Positions 20,981 through 32,549 of a DNA stretch of 64,000 bases are shown piece by piece. Source of the stretch: Phoma sp. XZ068 (Eukaryota > Ascomycota > Dothideomycetes > Pleosporales > Didymellaceae); NCBI GenBank assembly GCA_004835665.1, contig RBKR01000019.1:434001-498000 (forward strand), read 5' to 3'. A program made the position numbers and the translations under genes. Every line of letters starts with the position of its first letter. Position 1 is the stretch's first letter. Below the pieces are notes generated by a model. That model was not told the origin of the DNA. It was given only the letters and a program-made list of their open reading frames with translations, and did no database searches.

Positions 20981-22476
20981 TCAACCTAGATCGACCACAA
21001 CCTGCGATGCAGCTACAGGTCCCAGACATGCAACCAGTTCACCGATAATGCCCTTGATCGAGTGAGGCTGACGTATGTTTCCGTTTTCCCATGAGACAAG
21101 ATGCTACAGTAGTTTAGTAAGGATGCACTATATGTGATACTTCCAGTGCGCTTACCTGGGCTTCGGCCAGCTGGCCCCTCACTCGAATCGGTGTCGATCC
21201 AAGATCCAAGGTACTCTCGATCTCCTCCTCTGTCATGACTCCAGGAATCTTCAAGTCAAACAGTGACATTCCGTTTTGAACCGCATCGCCAGCTTTGCCT
21301 GCTGTCGGTAGAGGAAACTCTGAGAGGTCGTCCTCGCTGGAAAGAGCAATTTGATCGCCGTTGCTCTGTGCAGAGGCCAATGAGTCCTTTCGTCTAAGCT
21401 CTCGAGCTAATGAGACATATGTCTTATTGTCCAGTAAGCTCCTCAACTCGCCATCTAAAGGATTCCAGTCGTATGACTCAGGGTCCAAGACGTATTGAGG
21501 CTTGTAGTCACCCTTGTAACGCATCTTGGTGCAGCTGTGGATGTAGTAGCCCATGTAATAGTACTGATAGCCACCCTCAAGCGCAAGAGCGGCCTCTCGT
21601 AGAGCACTCAGCTTGCCAAACTGCCACTTCTCGTAGTCTGAATGGTATAACATGTACACGCCGCTGACGCAGTGAGGTAGCAAGTCCAGTACACCCATTG
21701 CAACCAGTCTACCATCTAATCGGTAGCACTGATGGAAGGAACCGAGTTGCTGGGGCTTGCCATTGACTCGCCGAATGGTGCGTTGCAGTGGAGAAGTGCA
21801 CAAAAAGCGCTTAAAACCAGATTGAGAAATTTCAGTGGGCTTCTCCTTATGAACATGAGATTGATAATTGCGGAAGAGCTCAAACTTTTCAGCTGTGAAA
21901 TCGGCCGGTTCAAGTGTCACCTCGAAGCGGTGTGCAGGCTCTGGAGGCTGCTTGACATTGTCAAGCTCAGCCCTGTGGATTTCCTGTAGTAGGTCAAAAG
22001 CATTCTTCTGGCGCGCTTTCTCCCTGGTCATGATCAGTTCTGCGCTGCAATCAACAAGAGATATGCACTGACTCTTTTGATAGCGGATGAAGCTTCGCCG
22101 CGCCCTTCTTATAGTCTTCGCCCAACACAAAGTCGTTCCACTTGTTGACTGTGCGCCGCTGGTCCTTTGATGGCTTTAATTCGGCTGCAGGCAGTCTGTA
22201 CTTGCGTCAGTCGCGATGGAATCTGGCATGCACACACAACTTACCGGATCGTGTAGTGTGGGCAACAGTGCCGCAGAACATCGGGCTTGTAGAAAATAGT
22301 GCCTGATCTTCTCCACCCTCGATCCACCAAGCTCTGATAGACGTCTGCCGACAAGCTTTTTGACGAGAAGTAGTAGCTGGCTCCTGATTATGTAAACTTA
22401 GTCAGTATTAGAACGGATCCGTTGTACTTCCGAATTCCTCCGTGTGGGATTTGCAGGCGATCAAGAGCAAGAGCAT
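20981..22476 (-). CDS. ATE1: Arginyl-tRNA-protein transferase (N-degron pathway); first exon uncertain
   Basis: Ate1 adds arginine from Arg-tRNA to acidic or oxidised N-termini, marking proteins for the N-degron pathway. Four exons are secure: 22245-22383, 22073-22195, 21156-22023 and 20981-21103, with introns of 49, 49 and 52 nt. They contain ASYYFSSKSL, DRGWRRSGTIFYKPDVL, the Cys-Cys pair in RHCCPHYTIR, HQCYRLDGRLVAMGVLDLLP, and YYYMGYYIHSCTKMRYKGDY. The last exon gives the expected C-terminus (HSIKGIIGELVACLGPVAASQVVV). The first exon (22428-22476, 44-nt intron) is a guess that keeps phase but supplies only one cysteine where orthologues have a CGYC pair. The model totals 433 residues. The N-terminus may be misread, carried by a more distant exon, or damaged. 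Confidence 0.85.
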
Positions 22477-23979
22477 GACGTGGCAGCCAGGAACGGCAGG
22501 TACCCATATGACTCGCCTATTGTTGTTTGATCGTCAGGGTTTGCGTACTTGCATTTACCTGGGCAAGTGGATGGATGGAGATGAAGCTTGGCGGCGATAC
22601 ATGCTTCGGTGCAGGCGTTGGACCATGCGCGAGTGCATGTTGTTTCAAGCAGCGCGGGGTTGCACACGGCACCTTGACAGAACATCAATTGAAGGCGAAG
22701 CAATTGCCGCGCCTTCGACTGATTGCCAATGTCGGTCCTGTGGGCGGCCTGACCGCTCTGGCAGCTCCATGCACGCGTGACTCTGGGTGACTGGAACGGG
22801 GAGATGAACGGATTATCCACGTACGAGAATTGGGCTTCCTCTGACCACTCGAGGCATCTTTGCAGTAACCGCAGGACTCGCTACTGTAGCCTAGGAAGGA
22901 GCATCAGCAATTGTCGTCGCTGGTCCAGGGACAGAGGCCGTGAAGATGCAGCGTGCAAGACGTGGAGGACGGTGTGATGTTCAGCGATATCCAGCCAGAC
23001 AAGCACGGGCGGAATCCAGGAGAATGGTTGGAGCAGAACCTACCGAAGGGCTGCACGTACGAGTCGGCCATTCGAGAACTGACCTAAGACGAGCTGCAGG
23101 AAAGGGCATAAGCGTGGGATTTGGTCAAGCGTTCAGTGGGGGCAGGCCAATGCGGGAACGGCGTGTGGGCGCAACGATGGCTGCTGTAGCGGTGGAGGGC
23201 AACGGAAGCCGTTATATGTAGAGGTGAATAATAGCTCCCCTGGCGGCGCCGACCTGTCAGAACGGCGCGCCTTGTCTGCTCTCCTGGCGTAGTTGGCCCC
23301 GTTACTGCTGAGCTGCGCCGTGCTGCCTGCTGGCACGCTCGTACTGCGGAGCAAAGCGGTCGGCTGGGGGTGCTGCACGCGATATGGGCGATGAAAGTGT
23401 TGTATCACACAGCACGCGCAAAGGACGAGGCGCCCACTGAAAAGCATGCAATTGCCCCCGTGATTGTGCCTCTCCCGACGTCATAGGCGGACTGTCTACT
23501 GCACTCTTGCCCTGCCTCCAGTCCCGAGGGCGAGAGTCGCAAGATTTGCGTGCGCCCGCCGCAGTCTCGCAGGTCTCCCCGGGCCAGTGGGCGCTGGCTC
23601 GCGTGCTTGGCATGGAAACGCTCGATTTTCTATGCGGTCGAGCACCTAGCCTCCCACTCCACCTGTCTAATAAAACATCACCATGGCCTCTTTTACTACT
23701 CCCAGGGTTCTTCAACATCCTCCGCCCCGTTCCCCCCGGGACTGAGCAACCGTCGCCCCACCACGCTGTCACTACAACCATCCCCCATTCACGCTTGCTT
23801 AGTACTTCCCTACTTCTACGCCCGCCCTCGCCGTTTGCTCGGCTTCTTTTCACCGCTATAGTGCGCACTTGCCCCGCCGACCAAGCTCGTCCATTTGAGC
23901 CATTGCTGGTGTTGCGAGCAAGTCGCCTCCCTGCGGTGCTGCATCTCCCCCTCGCAGCCTCTTTTTTTGACCGCCAACC
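22477..23979. other. Divergent intergenic region between ATE1 and the Nudix gene
   Basis: The region becomes GC- and pyrimidine-rich towards the Nudix gene, as expected of a promoter and leader. Longer frames on both strands (for example 23302-24048 minus and 23507-24028 plus) are repetitive in composition and overlap the Nudix start, so I do not call them. Confidence 0.45.
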
Positions 23980-24570
23980 ATGGCTGCCACTCAGCAGTTG
24001 CCCATGCAGTCGCGCACTGGTCGCGTGAACCAACGTAAGTGTGCTCACGAGACCTTTTACTTACGCTCCCAACTTTCGCCATTGTGTTGGGAACGTGTGC
24101 AAAAACGCCGTTTGCAGTGATGGTTGGCTAATTTCCCGGCAGGGTACGGTTCTCAGGGCGAACGACTAGTCGCGGGCGTTGTTCCGCTTTCGACCGACAA
24201 GTACTACGTGCTCCTAATCCAGTCCACGCGACGCGGCGGCTGGGTTCTTCCCAAGGGCGGCTGGGAGCTCGACGAAGCAACCGCTCAAGATGCTGCCAAA
24301 CGTGAGGCCTGGGAGGAGGCTGGCATCATCTGCAAAATCAGCTACGACCTCGGCATGATCCCCGAGAAACGGAGAGCCGACCAGCTCACAGCCACCGCAC
24401 CCAAGGCGTCATATCACTTCTTCGAGGCCGTTGTCGAGAAGCAGGAAGCACAATGGCCCGAGATGCACAAGCGGTCAAGACAGTGGTTCACATATACTCA
24501 GGCACGCGAGGCCCTCGCGCCAAGGCCTGAGCTGCTTGACGCACTCGACAGGTGTACTATGCACCGGTAG
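23980..24570 (+). CDS. Nudix diphosphoinositol-polyphosphate / diadenosine-polyphosphate hydrolase (Ddp1/Aps1-like)
   Basis: Exons 23980-24034 and 24143-24570, separated by a 108-nt intron, encode 160 residues. The enzyme class removes the beta-phosphate of diphosphoinositol polyphosphates and cleaves Ap5A/Ap6A. The short N-terminal exon ends MQSRTGRVNQ and joins in phase to RYGSQGERLVAGVVPL. The Nudix box (about 57-80) reads GGWELDEATAQDAAKREAWE followed by EAGI. It has one residue more between the first Glu and the Arg-Glu pair than the general consensus, a spacing I associate with this subfamily. VLPKGGWE is also typical of Aps1/Ddp1. The intron location near the N-terminus makes the ATG at 23980 the natural start. 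Substrate preference cannot be read from sequence. Confidence 0.9.
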
Positions 24571-25991
24571 AAAATGCTCAGGTGTCTGCAGGCGCAGCAA
24601 CGGACAATCTGTGCGCAGGCATCAGGTGTGGAGTTACAAAACATACCCAATTCGGGCCATTGAGGCCCTTCTTGTCTTTTATACCACACTGCGGGTTATC
24701 AAAAAGCTACAGGAGGTAGCGTTGTAGATTTTTGGTCTGGTTCCATTCGGCAATTGGCGTTGTGGTTGCTCTTCTATTGCTAGAAAGATGCATGTGTGGC
24801 TCTCATGCACTCGAGCACTTTGGGCCACTGTGACTCGCATCAATCCAACTTGGCCAATGCCAACCGCTTTTCTCTTTCATTCCAATCTTGCTTGCACACG
24901 AGGTCGCACTAAAACGAGGAACAGCCTCATAGACGTGCGCTGATCGAAGTAGATGGAGCGACATACCAAGAGGATTGGCCAACAGGCACCATTTCTTAAT
25001 CAGTTCCTTTGCTTTACATCAACGCTCGAGATGTCACACAGGACTCTACGATTGCGCTACTTCAAAATCACAATTCTGAGCTGCGGCCGTGACTATAGAT
25101 TTACTTCGATCTGTTTTCCAAAAGCGCTGGAACGACTTGCTCTTGTCCAAGGTCTTGTTTCCACCCACTCGTCTGCTCAGTAAGTAGTCAACCCTTTCGT
25201 TTTGGTTTGCGATTTTCATTTCCAGCACTAACGCAGCCATTAAATAACTCGTCTACTTTCTAGCGTCTTTCAGCACATCTTGAACTGCTGAACTAGGAGC
25301 CAATTGCAGGCCTGCACCAAACGCCAACCCACGTTACAACTGATGCCAGACTTGCGAGGGTTACAAAAGGTCGCGGACTCGAACTCTAACCTCTCAAGAT
25401 ATACAAAACGTTCGCACCGAAGAATGAACCCAGTCAGCTGCGAGGTCTTTCGAGGTTGCCGCTCTCTTAATTCCAACCGTCCAATGCACGCTCAACAGGG
25501 GGAGAACGATCTTATGTGTGACATCCCTCCTGATGTCGTACTCGCTTGTCGACAGCTTGGCCAATGGTGTCCATTTCTGCACCTTGCTGAGGCTCGAATC
25601 GAGGCATCTCCTGCCACTCTACCCCTACTCTGTCCACACGGCTTTTCCCGCGCCGCCCTGGTCGACTGGTTTTATTTCCTTGTTGTCTCCCTAGACTGAG
25701 CCGCAAGGGCCACGTGATTCGGCCCATCCCGTCAGCCTTACAAGATATTATTTTTACTCCCGTTTTACGCTCTGTACGCAAGCTCTTCTTACCCATCACC
25801 TATTTTATCGCCCGCTCGAGGCGGTGGAGATTCTTCATTAGAAGTTTTGTAGAAAGTGGCAATCTCGCACTGATCGGTGCTGTTCGAAGCCCTTTGTAGC
25901 ATCGCAATCGTTCCCTCCTCGCCTATTTTGCGCAGGTAGCTATGTGCTCACATGTTAGCATTTGAGTTGCACTGTATAATTCAGAATCTTA

Positions 25992-26161
25992 AATGATCTG
26001 CTGGACCTTGGCACGGCCTGGGCACCAACCACCAAGAGTTGCAGGAGCAGTACAACAAGTGGCTGGACTGCAGTATTTGCGCCAGTGGCGGTGTAGAGTT
26101 CGATCGTCTTGACAGCAGCTGCCTATGTATTTACAGCGCTTCAAGCAATGCCGTTCAACTA
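25992..26161 (+). pseudogene. Coding-like cysteine-containing fragment, possible exon or gene relic
   Basis: One frame reads as plausible protein, including WHGLGTNHQELQEQYNKWL followed by DCSICASGG and LDSSCLCIYS, and stops being open at a GTAAGT donor at 26162. It has a stop just upstream and no start codon, and no good acceptor follows for over 100 bases. It could be an internal exon of a small cysteine-rich protein or a relic. I do not recognise it. Confidence 0.25.
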
Positions 26162-26879
26162 GTAAGTCTGCCGTTTCAAGCTAATCAAGCATGACTACTT
26201 TCCTCTGGCGGCGTTGGTTCCTCCATTTCCCGTGTCTGTTTTTTTCACTAAACTGCTTTGCACATCTTCACCTCCGTCGCTTGATTTGGTACGTACTGCC
26301 TGTTTCCAACAATTCTTCACACCACGCAAACCTAAAGATTTCAACCTTTTCATGATACGGCAAGTTGGTCAGATGCAACTTAGAGTTTGCGTGGGGTCTC
26401 TTACTTCAGTGCGTGATAGCTACCTCTAGTAGACTAATACAGTCGAACAGGCTTCATTGTTTCCACCAACCATACTTACAGGTACGTTACTATGTCTCAT
26501 GACGTGGAGGCTGAACTATGCTGGCTTAAGCCGATATTTGAGTCCAGGATGTGTACGACTGTCATTCGTATTTAGTTCACGAATGACGACAAGCACCGGA
26601 TGGCCTGCATGGCTGATCGTAGTATCACGCTACATTTTCATCAACGTTGCACCCATGACAGGTATGTAGAGTCTAGTCCGGCGAGAGTGGGTTCAAGGCG
26701 TCCTGTTGGTCCATTAATGAGTGCCGCTTTCGTTATAGTTGATGCAACCTCTTCGACCTTGACAAGGACCGTCTTGCGAAATTACTTGATCGAGTGTAGG
26801 TCCACCCCACATCCCATGCGCCCAGGAATTGGTGCATCAGCGGGAGTACCTGAAAGTCTAATATTAGTAAATGTTTACA

Positions 26880-26905
26880 ATGCTCGAGAATATAAACTCG
26901 AGCAT
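26880..26905. promoter_or_regulatory. Inverted repeat (9-base arms) with TATAAA in the loop
   Basis: ATGCTCGAG and CTCGAGCAT flank an 8-base loop that contains TATAAA (26891-26896). The TATAAA lies about 140 bases before the start codon of the secreted protein at 27035, so it may be that gene's core promoter. Confidence 0.45.
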
Positions 26906-27034
26906 AGAGGGCGATATCAAACACATCGATATTCAAAGAAGTCACATCGTTGTACCTTCAGCATCCTGTCGTCAATAATTCGAATGTGAATTACTTCATT
27001 CGGACTTTCCCTCCTCGTTAGACCAGCCTTCAAT

Positions 27035-27625
27035 ATGCTCTTCACTACCATCCTCCTCGCAGGCCTCGCTTCTGCGGCCCCTGCCCTCACCTCTCGCCAA
27101 GCCACGACTGAGTACGATCCCTGGCAGATAACCTCTTTCACGGCCTTCGCCCCATCCGGCCGACCTGGCAGCAGCAACAACTCCCTCCGAATCGGTATCA
27201 ACCAGCCCAACGTAATCCGTCTCCAGCAAGCTCCCACGGGCTATGCCGCTTTGCCTGCTTTCTCAGCCACCTGCTCATGGTCTTGGAGCCGCGGGGTAGA
27301 CTTTCCCACCGGCATCGAGACCCTCTGTGCCTCTGGTGAAAACACGTTCGGCAACTTCACCATGACGCTGACAAGCGGTGAGTCCCAGCGCGACTTTGTG
27401 GTCGGTATCAAAGAGACAAGGGAGGTGACTGTCCTTCAAACACGATACGTCAGGATCTTTGAGGGCGAGCAAGCGTTCAAGATTGGGGACAACCTGAACC
27501 AGATTTGCGGTGCTGGTGGAGCTTGCAACTGGCAGGTTAAGCCTGAGTTGCTCCCCATCGAGGTGGAGCAAGATCTGACGACCAGTATTGGAAGCTGTGA
27601 GGAGGCGACCGTTGGTGGGTGCTAG
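27035..27625 (+). CDS. Small secreted cysteine-containing protein (effector-like candidate)
   Basis: This intronless gene encodes 196 residues. The first 16-18 residues (MLFTTILLAGLASAAPA) form a clear signal peptide. The mature part contains YDPWQITSFTAFAPSG, a start I associate with AA1-like or other small beta-rich secreted proteins of Dothideomycetes, and six cysteines (near 86, 104, 164, 170, 190 and 196) that could form three disulfides. The last residue before the stop is cysteine. There is no membrane segment or GPI signal. The gene sits alone between two long gene-poor stretches and has a TATAAA-bearing hairpin upstream. A role in interaction with a host or other microbes is possible but is inference. 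No enzyme motif is visible. Confidence 0.8.
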   Translation: MLFTTILLAGLASAAPALTSRQATTEYDPWQITSFTAFAPSGRPGSSNNSLRIGINQPNVIRLQQAPTGYAALPAFSATCSWSWSRGVDFPTGIETLCASGENTFGNFTMTLTSGESQRDFVVGIKETREVTVLQTRYVRIFEGEQAFKIGDNLNQICGAGGACNWQVKPELLPIEVEQDLTTSIGSCEEATVGGC

Positions 27626-29302
27626 GTCAGTCACGAATCAGAATCGCTCAGTTCCAGAGTACATGTGGAGAAGGAACATCATCTATACTATTCGCTATAT
27701 GAATAAGGGTAGTCGAATTAATTCTGTCTAGACAAATTCACGGTCTATAAATGTTACCATCTTCTCGTTAGACTTTAATATCAACGGTTGGCTAACCGCA
27801 GGTAACGCCACTTTACCTTCACTGGCTGGGAATATGATGCAATAACAATTAGACGAAGTATGCAAAAACCACAAGCACACTACAAAGCTGATATGAGGCA
27901 CTAATTCAATGCCAGCTCTGCTATATCGCCAGATTGCGATGCATATAGTACGTCGACAACGCTTAACATGCATTGGCTGCACAGTCAGTAAGAACAGCGC
28001 ATTTTCTCAACATTGCCAGCATTAATAACACCGTTAAAAACAAAATTAATGTTTCCGACTATACATAATACTTCCTCATAACGCCGATGCTCCATTTTGG
28101 CCCTAATACCCTTCTCTCAGTGTCGTCTCCCCATACACAGTACATCCATACACATAGCGCACCTCAATCAATATGGTGGCGCCTGTCATCCGACTACTCA
28201 GCCTCGCGCGTACACCAACGCTCGTGCGCAAGGTAAAGTGGCCTGGTTTTGAACGCAGGGACGATATGCGGCTGCAACGGCACACGATGCAGGGCCACAC
28301 AACTCTACTCGCCCGCGGCGCCAAGATCTGAAACAAAGCTCGCAGATGAAGAAAGCAGATTAAACTATGGACCCTCGAAGCCTATTGCGGGCAGTGCTCG
28401 TTGGGTATCACGGGTCCAATGTCATTTGGTAGTACTGTGGGCGTTGATAGCTGTTACACGTCGGGTACCTGCATGGCCGAAAGACTTGGAAATTTACGAT
28501 CATTAATCGGTTTTCAGATTTACGAGTGCGCTAGTAGTAATTAACCATGTGATGATGCCAATTGTTGACGTCAAAACACGACTATCGCGGTTTCTCCTAT
28601 AGACCTTCGACGCCGGAACGGCGATACTATACATTAATCACGACGTAGACCTCAAGCCTACAGTAAAGGAGCTAACCCTTTTTCTAGGTGTGGTTCTTTC
28701 ACGCCTCGAGGTGCTACCACAAAACACAGTGTTGTAGTCCGTGATTCTTCTTCGTCAAGCCGCCCTATCCCGATCTTCCTAGTCTCCTCAGCAATCCACT
28801 GCTTTGTGGTACGATTCATTAAGATTTGACGTCGTCAGCTGTCGCAACCGCTTTCTGTGATGTCTGTTTCAGAAGCACGTTGGTGACTGGACGCCCAGGT
28901 GACGCGTGTGTAAATCGCTCTCAAAATTTTCTTGACAAGATCATGGCCGAACGTCGAAGATGGTCTGAAGCCGGATATGGTGGAGTGTGGTAGTATAGGT
29001 TGCATTGCCAAGGTACACAGTTTGTGAAGTGTCTAAGAGCGACAAGGTGGAACGCCCCGAGGTGTGCAAGGTGAACCAAGGGCGATCATGTATCCGAGCC
29101 AACCTGTCGTACATTCATACTGGAGTTTTTAGAATTGAGAAGCAGTATGACGACCATGGAAGATACCCGGATGCTTTGCTTTGCAGCGAATTTGGTGTAT
29201 ACAGCTGGACATGGCCAAATTGATACATCGAATTGGTCAAATGACAGCACGTTAGATGCTGATGAACGTCTCAGATTCTTGACGATGAGTCCGATGGCGT
29301 AA
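27626..29302. other. 1.7-kb gene-poor stretch
   Basis: AT-rich sequence follows the secreted protein gene. Short frames (for example 29005-29223) have no recognisable features and are not called. Confidence 0.5.
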
Positions 29303-32300
29303 TTAGCCCAGTAGTACTACAGCAGTCAGCATTTCATAATCTCAGCATGTTCATGGTCTCTTACCTTCCCAGTTCCAGTCCCGCATCACACCCAGCCAAT
29401 GAAGGCGTCCTTTGACTGTGAACTCTTCATTGAGCATCTCTACATTGTATGTTGATGACGGTCCAGTCTGTCGGTGTTCCTTTTCGAAGATATGTGGGAT
29501 GGTAGTTGAATACTGTGCAGTTGAATCGAGAGCTCTACGCTTAGGCTCTGATCCAAGCCAGCAGACAGCGTCGTCATCGTCGGCGAGATAAGAATCGAGG
29601 TTACGCTTATGTGTCTCCATAGGGGATATGCTATCGTTGCGCACTGCTTCGAATATATTGCACTCTTCTGCATAAGCATCTCTTCGAGCCCATACTTCCT
29701 TGGTGACAGTGAGAGATTTTTCGAGTATACCAAGCTTCATCCTGGCCGAGAGCACTTCCCATCGTTGCGCTACCCAATCTCTATCTTTTGCATCCACCAT
29801 TTCACAGCCTGCGACCATAAGAGGGTAGATGTGTATTATGCACGAGCGAGAGCTTGGCTTGACTGCAGCAAGCTCACATAATACTCGCTTGGCAAGGACA
29901 AGCGCTGGCGATGAGGGTATCTCAGGAAAGGCTTGGTGAAGGTAGAGCAGAGTTGCATACTGGTAAGCGGTGGCAGTCCTAATAGAGTCTCCGGGGCTTG
30001 TCGTTTCATCTTCGGGGAATTCAATGTGAGATGGTGGTGTCCAATCCTCTAGCTGAGACTTCAAATGGATTGCTTGTGTGGTAAGATCTGGGCGATGTGA
30101 ATTCGATCGTCGCAACCTCCTAGTAAGGGTAGCAATGCGACCAATGATGGGGAACAGTGAATGAGCGCAGCCCATTAGCGGGTCAAGAGACACTTCCGTT
30201 TCCCCTGTTGAGTGGATGCTGTCGTAGATGGCATCGACATCATTAGACTCGTCAGCGTCTGCCGACGTCAAGCGAGCAATAACGTCCATATAAATCCAAG
30301 TATTGCAAAGGAATTTTAGGCGTTTCCACTCCTCGCCTTGCATCGGTACATGCCGATGTTGTACTAGAGCTTGGTTTATTAGAACCTTGGCACCTTTTAT
30401 GTGATTGATGCCTGTACTAATGTGTACATCCCAGGACTCCGCGAAAGCCAATACTAGCGTAGTCGATATGGCTGCATCGAATCGCATGTTTTGAAGCCCT
30501 TCTGCAAGAGCCTGTACCGCAGTGTGCATATGGTCGATACCTTGGATCCGCATGGGCGGGGATTGTGCGGATTGGTGGAACGATGTCATGGATGCAATGG
30601 CATGATATAAAGCTGGGCAGTCGCGTGCGAGAGGCCAGACGAGCGTGCGCCAAGGATTTTCCGTAGGCCCATCTTTCACGGACAGTACCCCACACGTGTC
30701 ACGATGAAAACGCCGTGAGATCACTTCGGGCGATGAGAGCGGATCTTGCGGCTGCATAGGTATGCGGTACTCTGGAGATCCGGTGGACGAATCGGAAGAG
30801 TTGGACAGCGGTGGAGAAGGATTTCGGAAAGGCCAAGGTCTCGAAGCAAGATCTAGATTGCGGGGTATTTCCTCGATCTCATCGTCATCTGGGTATACTG
30901 GAGGAGTGAACCCTGTGGGCTGATAAAATTCCTCGTGTTGGCTTCGATACGATAGAAATTCCTCGGGAGGTGCGCAGTGGTCAGTTCCAGGCAAGAGAAG
31001 GTCCACAAGCCGAGGTGACTGTCCAGCAGCAACGCCAGAAGGCGCGGTGATTTCGCTCTGCCCTAATTGTACCGAACCGTCTCCGTGTACTTTCACCGAG
31101 CTGTTTCCGTGTATACTCTCTAGTTTTGGAAAGGCTGGCGAATACGAATCGGCTGGAGAAATGGACTGTGGAGTAGTGACGAACGGGGACAACATTGATG
31201 TCGCGTACGTCCTATCGGTAAATGCATGTGAAGTATGTGAGCCTTCTCCGCTATGTGCCGAGTTGTACATGTTGGGTATTACTAGTTGTGGCGGCGCATG
31301 ATAGAAGCTTTTGGCAGTGTCACCAGAGTCAGAATATGAATTATGAGTCCTGATGCTGTATGTGCTGTCACACGGTGCAGAGGCCGTACTGGGTGCATCT
31401 GAATTTAATCAAGTCAGTAATCAAGAGCGCCACACATGACTAAACATACCTTTTCTTGCTTTAGTAGACTGTTTCCCCATGCAGCCAGGGTCCTCGAAGG
31501 GCCGCCATTTGAAGTCTTTCTTGTAGCCTCCACATTCTACATTTCGGCTCTTGCACTGCTCACAGGTCGGCTTTGCCTCGTCACATTTGAGACGCCTTGC
31601 TTTGCAGGTGACACAGCCTGTGATCATTCATTAGCATTGTGTTGTAAGGTTGGATAACCATGTGTCTTCTGGATCCATCAAAATGATACCAACATAGGAG
31701 GGACGTACCATTGCGACTCTTTGATTGTTTCTTCTTGGTGATGCCGTTGCTTGCTGACGCTTTTGACGCAGCCTTGGCCCTTGATTGATCGAATTGCGGT
31801 TTGCTCGTGGCCAGAGCCTGGGGTCCGGAGCTAGCGTGCGGAGAAGCGAGCGGTGCTGGGAATGCGATGGTCTCTGCCATGTGAACGCTTGAAGACTGTG
31901 ATATTGCTCTGTCGACTTGGAGTAGGCTTGCGACTTCCACTTGGCGATAGAGATTGGTCAGATCGAAGGTTTAATATGTCAAGAATCAGAGATAAACGAC
32001 AGGCAGTCGTATCTAAAGTGGAGTCTCGGCGGGCTGAGAAGCTTAGTTCGTGCTCGCGCTCGACAGGTTAATGCGGGGAGCTCGGGCTTCAAAGAGCGAA
32101 TCAAATACCTTGTTCCGACGTGGGGTGCAGCGCAGCAACCGTGTCACCCAGAACCATGGATGGCAAAGGCCCTTTCAAGATCGGGTGGTCTTTCGGATAC
32201 TGCTGGTGTTCTTTGTGTTTGGTTGTGGCCAGACCGAGTCCAGGTTTGGGTGTGACAGCTGCAGGAGGCTCTGCTTTCGGAGTCACATCTTGGTAGTGCA

Positions 32301-32304
32301 GCAT
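29303..32304 (-). CDS. Zn2Cys6 transcription factor with Fungal_trans_2 domain
   Basis: This nuclear regulator is built from exons 32109-32304, 31709-31939, 31450-31617, 29365-31398 and 29303-29316, giving 880 residues. The zinc cluster is a perfect CX2CX6CX6CX2CX6C (about 144-171), starting CVTCKARRLKCDEAKP. The C-terminal half has the Fungal_trans_2 pattern: SRRFHRDTCGVLSVKDGPTE, then NPWRTLVWPLARDCPALYHA, and the ending HWLGVMRDWNWEVLLG produced by the last splice. Introns are 169, 91, 51 and 48 nt. The first exon is my inference. It keeps phase, starts at a good ATG and precedes an intron with a CTGAC branch. Without it the protein starts at 31880 and has 795 residues. Targets cannot be inferred, and no neighbouring cluster suggests a pathway. 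Confidence 0.85.
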
Positions 32305-32549
32305 TGAAGTGTCGACTGCGCCTTCCCTTGCCTGCTGTAAACGGACGTCGCTGATCAGTGCTGCTACACTACGGACGCAGCAAGTACAAAGTATCTTGAC
32401 AATATGTCGATTTCTGTGCATCTTATGTACAGCCTAGTAATACAAGGGTATCCTTCGCAACAACATGAAACTGAAACCTCCTTCAACTCGTGTTCTGTGA
32501 AATGAGTATAGTTGCGCTGAGTTAGGGCTTGGCCGACAGAATTTCAGGC

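Larger units (their letters stand above)
24571..27034. other. 2.5-kb gene-poor stretch upstream of the secreted protein gene
   Basis: No clear gene is visible. Several intron-like donors occur on the plus strand (GTAAGT at 25181 and 26162; GTACGT and GTATGT further right), which suggests a spliced non-coding transcript or a decayed gene. A coding-like stretch at 25992-26161 and a hairpin with TATAAA at 26880-26905 are listed separately. Confidence 0.4.

Noticed and set aside
23302..24048. 248-codon minus-strand frame and its plus-strand counterpart 23507-24028
   Set aside because: Composition is Arg/Ser/Pro-biased from GC-rich promoter DNA and overlaps the first Nudix exon.
25375..25405. tRNA T-arm-like sequence (AGAGTTCGAGTCC on the minus strand, followed by TTTT)
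   Set aside because: The T stem does not pair and no acceptor or anticodon arm can be built around it.
25304..25699. 131-codon plus-strand frame
   Set aside because: No motif and no conserved look; intron-like signals nearby suggest non-coding transcript at most.
29005..29223. 72-codon frame upstream of the regulator gene's 3' end
   Set aside because: Short, no features, no splice partners.
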